Assembly (NCBI RefSeq): GCF_947179165.1
Contig: NC_077238.1
Location: 82,737,757 to 82,801,756 of the forward strand
Origin: Solanum dulcamara
Lineage: Eukaryota > Streptophyta > Magnoliopsida > Solanales > Solanaceae
DNA: 64,000 nt
Reading direction: 5' to 3'
Both the position numbers and the translations under genes were made by a program. How positions within the stretch are numbered: position 1 is the first letter of the stretch; every line of letters begins with the position of its first letter. The notes below the pieces were generated by a model. The model worked only from the letters and a program-made list of their open reading frames with translations, searched no databases and was not told the origin of the DNA. This document shows, piece by piece, positions 62,001 through 64,000 of this stretch.

Positions 62001-64000
62001 ATTAGGTGAGGCATTTCATGATTCATTTTATGCAAATATTGGGAAAAGAGATTTTGAGGAGTTTAACAAATTTAAGGAGAATCAAATTAATGCCTATTCT
62101 GAAACCTTCAAATCATCTTGAAAGGTCTGAATTATGAATTGTTTCACTACTTTGTTACTACAGCAGCTAAGCTGCTAAGGTCTACTCTGTTCTGAGCTCG
62201 TATTCAGGAATTTTTACCTGGTTTTTAGTGACAACAAATTTTGCTGACAACAATCAGATGGCTTACAAATTGTTCTCTGTTCATCAAGTTGCTTTGTTTA
62301 TTGAATTAAGTACTTTTTTATATTGGTGGTTTATTATGTATTCAAATCTCTTAATACCACCCAAATTGGTATAGCAATTTAAAGATCAGCAAGAGGGAGA
62401 GATATATGGCAGTGAAATATCCTTAGAAAGGGTGGTGGTCGTGTTACGTGAAAGTATCCTCAGTAACTGTGCCACTCAATTAAGGTCCATTACTAAATAA
62501 TTGTTAAGATGACAGTAATATATCCTCGGAAATTGCAACATGAAAAATATGGCAAAAAAGCTGTTACTTCACAAGAAATTAATCATGAATATATACCGAC
62601 GTGACAATGACATGGCTGGCTCCTTCTTCAATGTAACTCACAGCATTTTCAGTTTTGATTCCGCCTCCAATTTGCAACCCACCTAGATGTTTCACCCTCA
62701 AAGGACATCACCAGAGGGAAAAATCTATAAGTTGAGACGTATCAACCATGTATACACTTTATCATACCACCTGTGTCTAGTAATATATATTTTCAGCAAA
62801 CAGTTCCAAATTAAGCTACAATAAAATGGCCAACAGTTGAAAGATCAGGTAATAGCATACTGTGTTGTGGAAGAAAGATTGATGAGAAGCATTGGTATGC
62901 CAAAAAAAAATGAAAAACACAATAAAAGAACTTAGATAAGGACCAGTGCCCTACCAGGGTAAGCATGTAATGCTTCAGTTGCAGCAGCTATGCTCAAGGG
63001 GTCAGCACCAAGCATAATCACATGGCCACCTACAAGGCCGTCATCTCTGTAAATCTTTGCATATTCTGCAGCTGATTTATCAGATTCAAAGTTAGTTACC
63101 AGGTTTGTATCTGCCTCCTTAGAATCTCGAAGAGTGGATCCAACAATTTGCTTCACTTTTCCCTAAAAGAACGAAATTTTCAGGTAAAATCTTCCGACTA
63201 TCTTAAGGATATCTAGAAATATGTTATGTTCGCACCTAGGGAAACACATCTCCCAAGCATATGAAACAAGCTCAAAACTCTTTAACCTTGAAAGGTAATT
63301 AGATAAAGAAAAATAGTTTGCTCCCCTCTTTGTTACCTATTTGATTCAACTTCCCAAATGAAAAGTTATTAAATACTGAATGAACACCAACAGTAATTGA
63401 ACCTTTTCTTCTTCTCTTCTTCTTTTTAATTCTTTCTATGCAACCAAATACATTTTAGTTTCTTCATTACCTGGTTCATGGTATATACATATACTTCGTA
63501 CTGCCAATACTAAGCATTGATGTACTAAAAGTCATTTGCTATGGCACAACAAGGTGGCAAGGATAAAGAAACTCCAACGTTGTACTCATATAATATCTTA
63601 GCTCCACCCATAAATTCAGCAAACTATTAGTCAAACTTCTCAAATGCATAAACTCAAGTTGCTACTAAGGGCAACAAGCCTTGCATAAGTAATCACATAA
63701 CTTTGAAAGGTATAAATAGCTCAAAAAGATGCAGGTAGACCTTGTGTATGTCAATGCAAGGGCGGAACCCAACTCCACATTGTACGGATAGCCTCTGAGA
63801 TCCTGTACAGTTCAAATGAGAATCATATTCATATTGCCTATAGAGAAAATAAATGCTAATAAATTATATATCAGACATACCTAATAAAGGTGATGTCATA
63901 GCAGGCACAAAATCTAGTGTTCTGCTAAGAGTATATGGTGCATAGCTGAGATTCTTCCCCCAAAATAAGTTTTGTAATGATGAGGCTGAAGTCACTTGGA
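59043..64000 (-). CDS. HISN3: HISN3, plastid HisA-type isomerase (5' end cut by window)
   Basis: Fourth step of histidine synthesis (BBM II/ProFAR isomerase), a TIM-barrel Amadori-type isomerase in plastids; the Arabidopsis gene is also called APG10. Exons visible, in order: 64000-63881 (continues beyond the window), 63802-63741, 63162-62955, 62682-62597, 61864-61763, 61531-61398, 60448-60400, 59219-59043 (TAA). All phases fit. The first exon ([20 protein letters not shown]) is serine-rich and unconserved, as expected for a transit peptide. Landmarks: [109 protein letters not shown] and [14 protein letters not shown]. The Asp of PCIDIH and that of VLDLS are probably the catalytic pair (inferred from bacterial HisA). 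The start codon is outside the window. Confidence 0.94.
59332..59487 (-). mobile_element. TS-type SINE with 17-bp TSD in HISN3 intron 7
   Basis: Element 59349-59470, reverse orientation: ACAACAACAAACCCAGCATA, CAATGTGGGGTCTGGGGAGG, GGTAGGGCGGCTGTTTCCGG, AAGACCCTCGGCTTTTGG. The duplication GTGTAAGATCCTCGTTT is perfect at 59332-59348 and 59471-59487. Confidence 0.93.
59610..59720. other. Organelle-like segment in HISN3 intron 7
   Basis: GGGGGGCGGAAGCTGCGGGT followed by TCGAGCCCCATCAGTTCC and GACGGATCCAATAAATATA stands out in composition and reads like plastid or other organellar intergenic or tRNA-proximal DNA, from memory only. It has a T-arm-like GGTTCGAGCC but no full tRNA fold that I can see. 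Confidence 0.3.
60119..60365. mobile_element. Stowaway-like MITE in HISN3 intron 7
   Basis: Element 60121-60363 with TA on both sides. Ends ATCCCTCCGTTTCAATTTGT and CAAATTGAAACAAAGGGAG are inverted repeats; 243 bp, non-coding. Confidence 0.88.
61116..61217 (+). mobile_element. TS-type SINE in HISN3 intron 6
   Basis: CAAGCCGAGGGTCTATCAAA, CAACCTCTCTACTGCTGATG, GGGGTAAGGTCTGCAAACCT, GGACTACACTGGGTATGCTG with a short GTTGTTAT tail. Confidence 0.82.

Overview
The window looks like nuclear DNA from a solanaceous plant, most likely Solanum or a close relative. It is AT-rich, its genes have many exons with GT-AG introns, and the filler is typical of nightshades: Au-type SINEs, (TTG)n-tailed TS-type SINEs, Stowaway-like MITEs, hAT- and Harbinger-like foldback elements, and old LINEs. 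Species is not assigned. Gene models below were built by hand from conserved protein families and splice consensus; no search was run.

Five protein-coding genes are supported, all on the minus strand. (1) DCP2, the catalytic mRNA-decapping subunit (1923-16656): eight coding exons, 321 aa, frame closes exactly. Its 6.9-kb intron 4 splits the Nudix box and is filled with nested repeats. (2) A class-A GATA zinc-finger transcription factor of the GATA8-like group (18151-20508): two coding exons, 328 aa, with a probable leader exon near 22.6 kb whose sequence and splice donor are reiterated five times. (3) OST1/ribophorin-I, an oligosaccharyltransferase subunit (35402-42473): eight exons, 472 aa, with a promoter side built from reiterated GGGCY-type boxes. 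(4) A RING-H2 plus von Willebrand A protein of the WAV3/EDA40 E3-ligase family (45329-49922): two exons, 727 aa. (5) HISN3, the plastid histidine-biosynthesis isomerase (59043 to beyond 64000): eight visible exons, 5' end cut by the window edge.

The rest is repeat-rich and gene-free: 1-1922 (end of the DCP2 side), 22.8-35.4 kb, 42.9-45.3 kb and 50.4-59.0 kb. Several insertions carry clear target-site duplications: Au SINEs at 16969 and 51629, a SINE inside a LINE at 11513, a TS-type SINE at 59349, hAT elements at 4778 and 34455, and TTA-flanked elements at 32192 and 56328.

The genes have unrelated housekeeping or regulatory jobs (mRNA turnover, transcription, N-glycosylation, ubiquitination, histidine synthesis). 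I see no gene cluster acting as one pathway, and no virus, CRISPR or bacterial-type system. The most unusual structures are non-coding: the five-fold leader/donor array upstream of the GATA gene, a perfect 68-bp inverted repeat inside DCP2 intron 4, and the reiterated promoter boxes of OST1.
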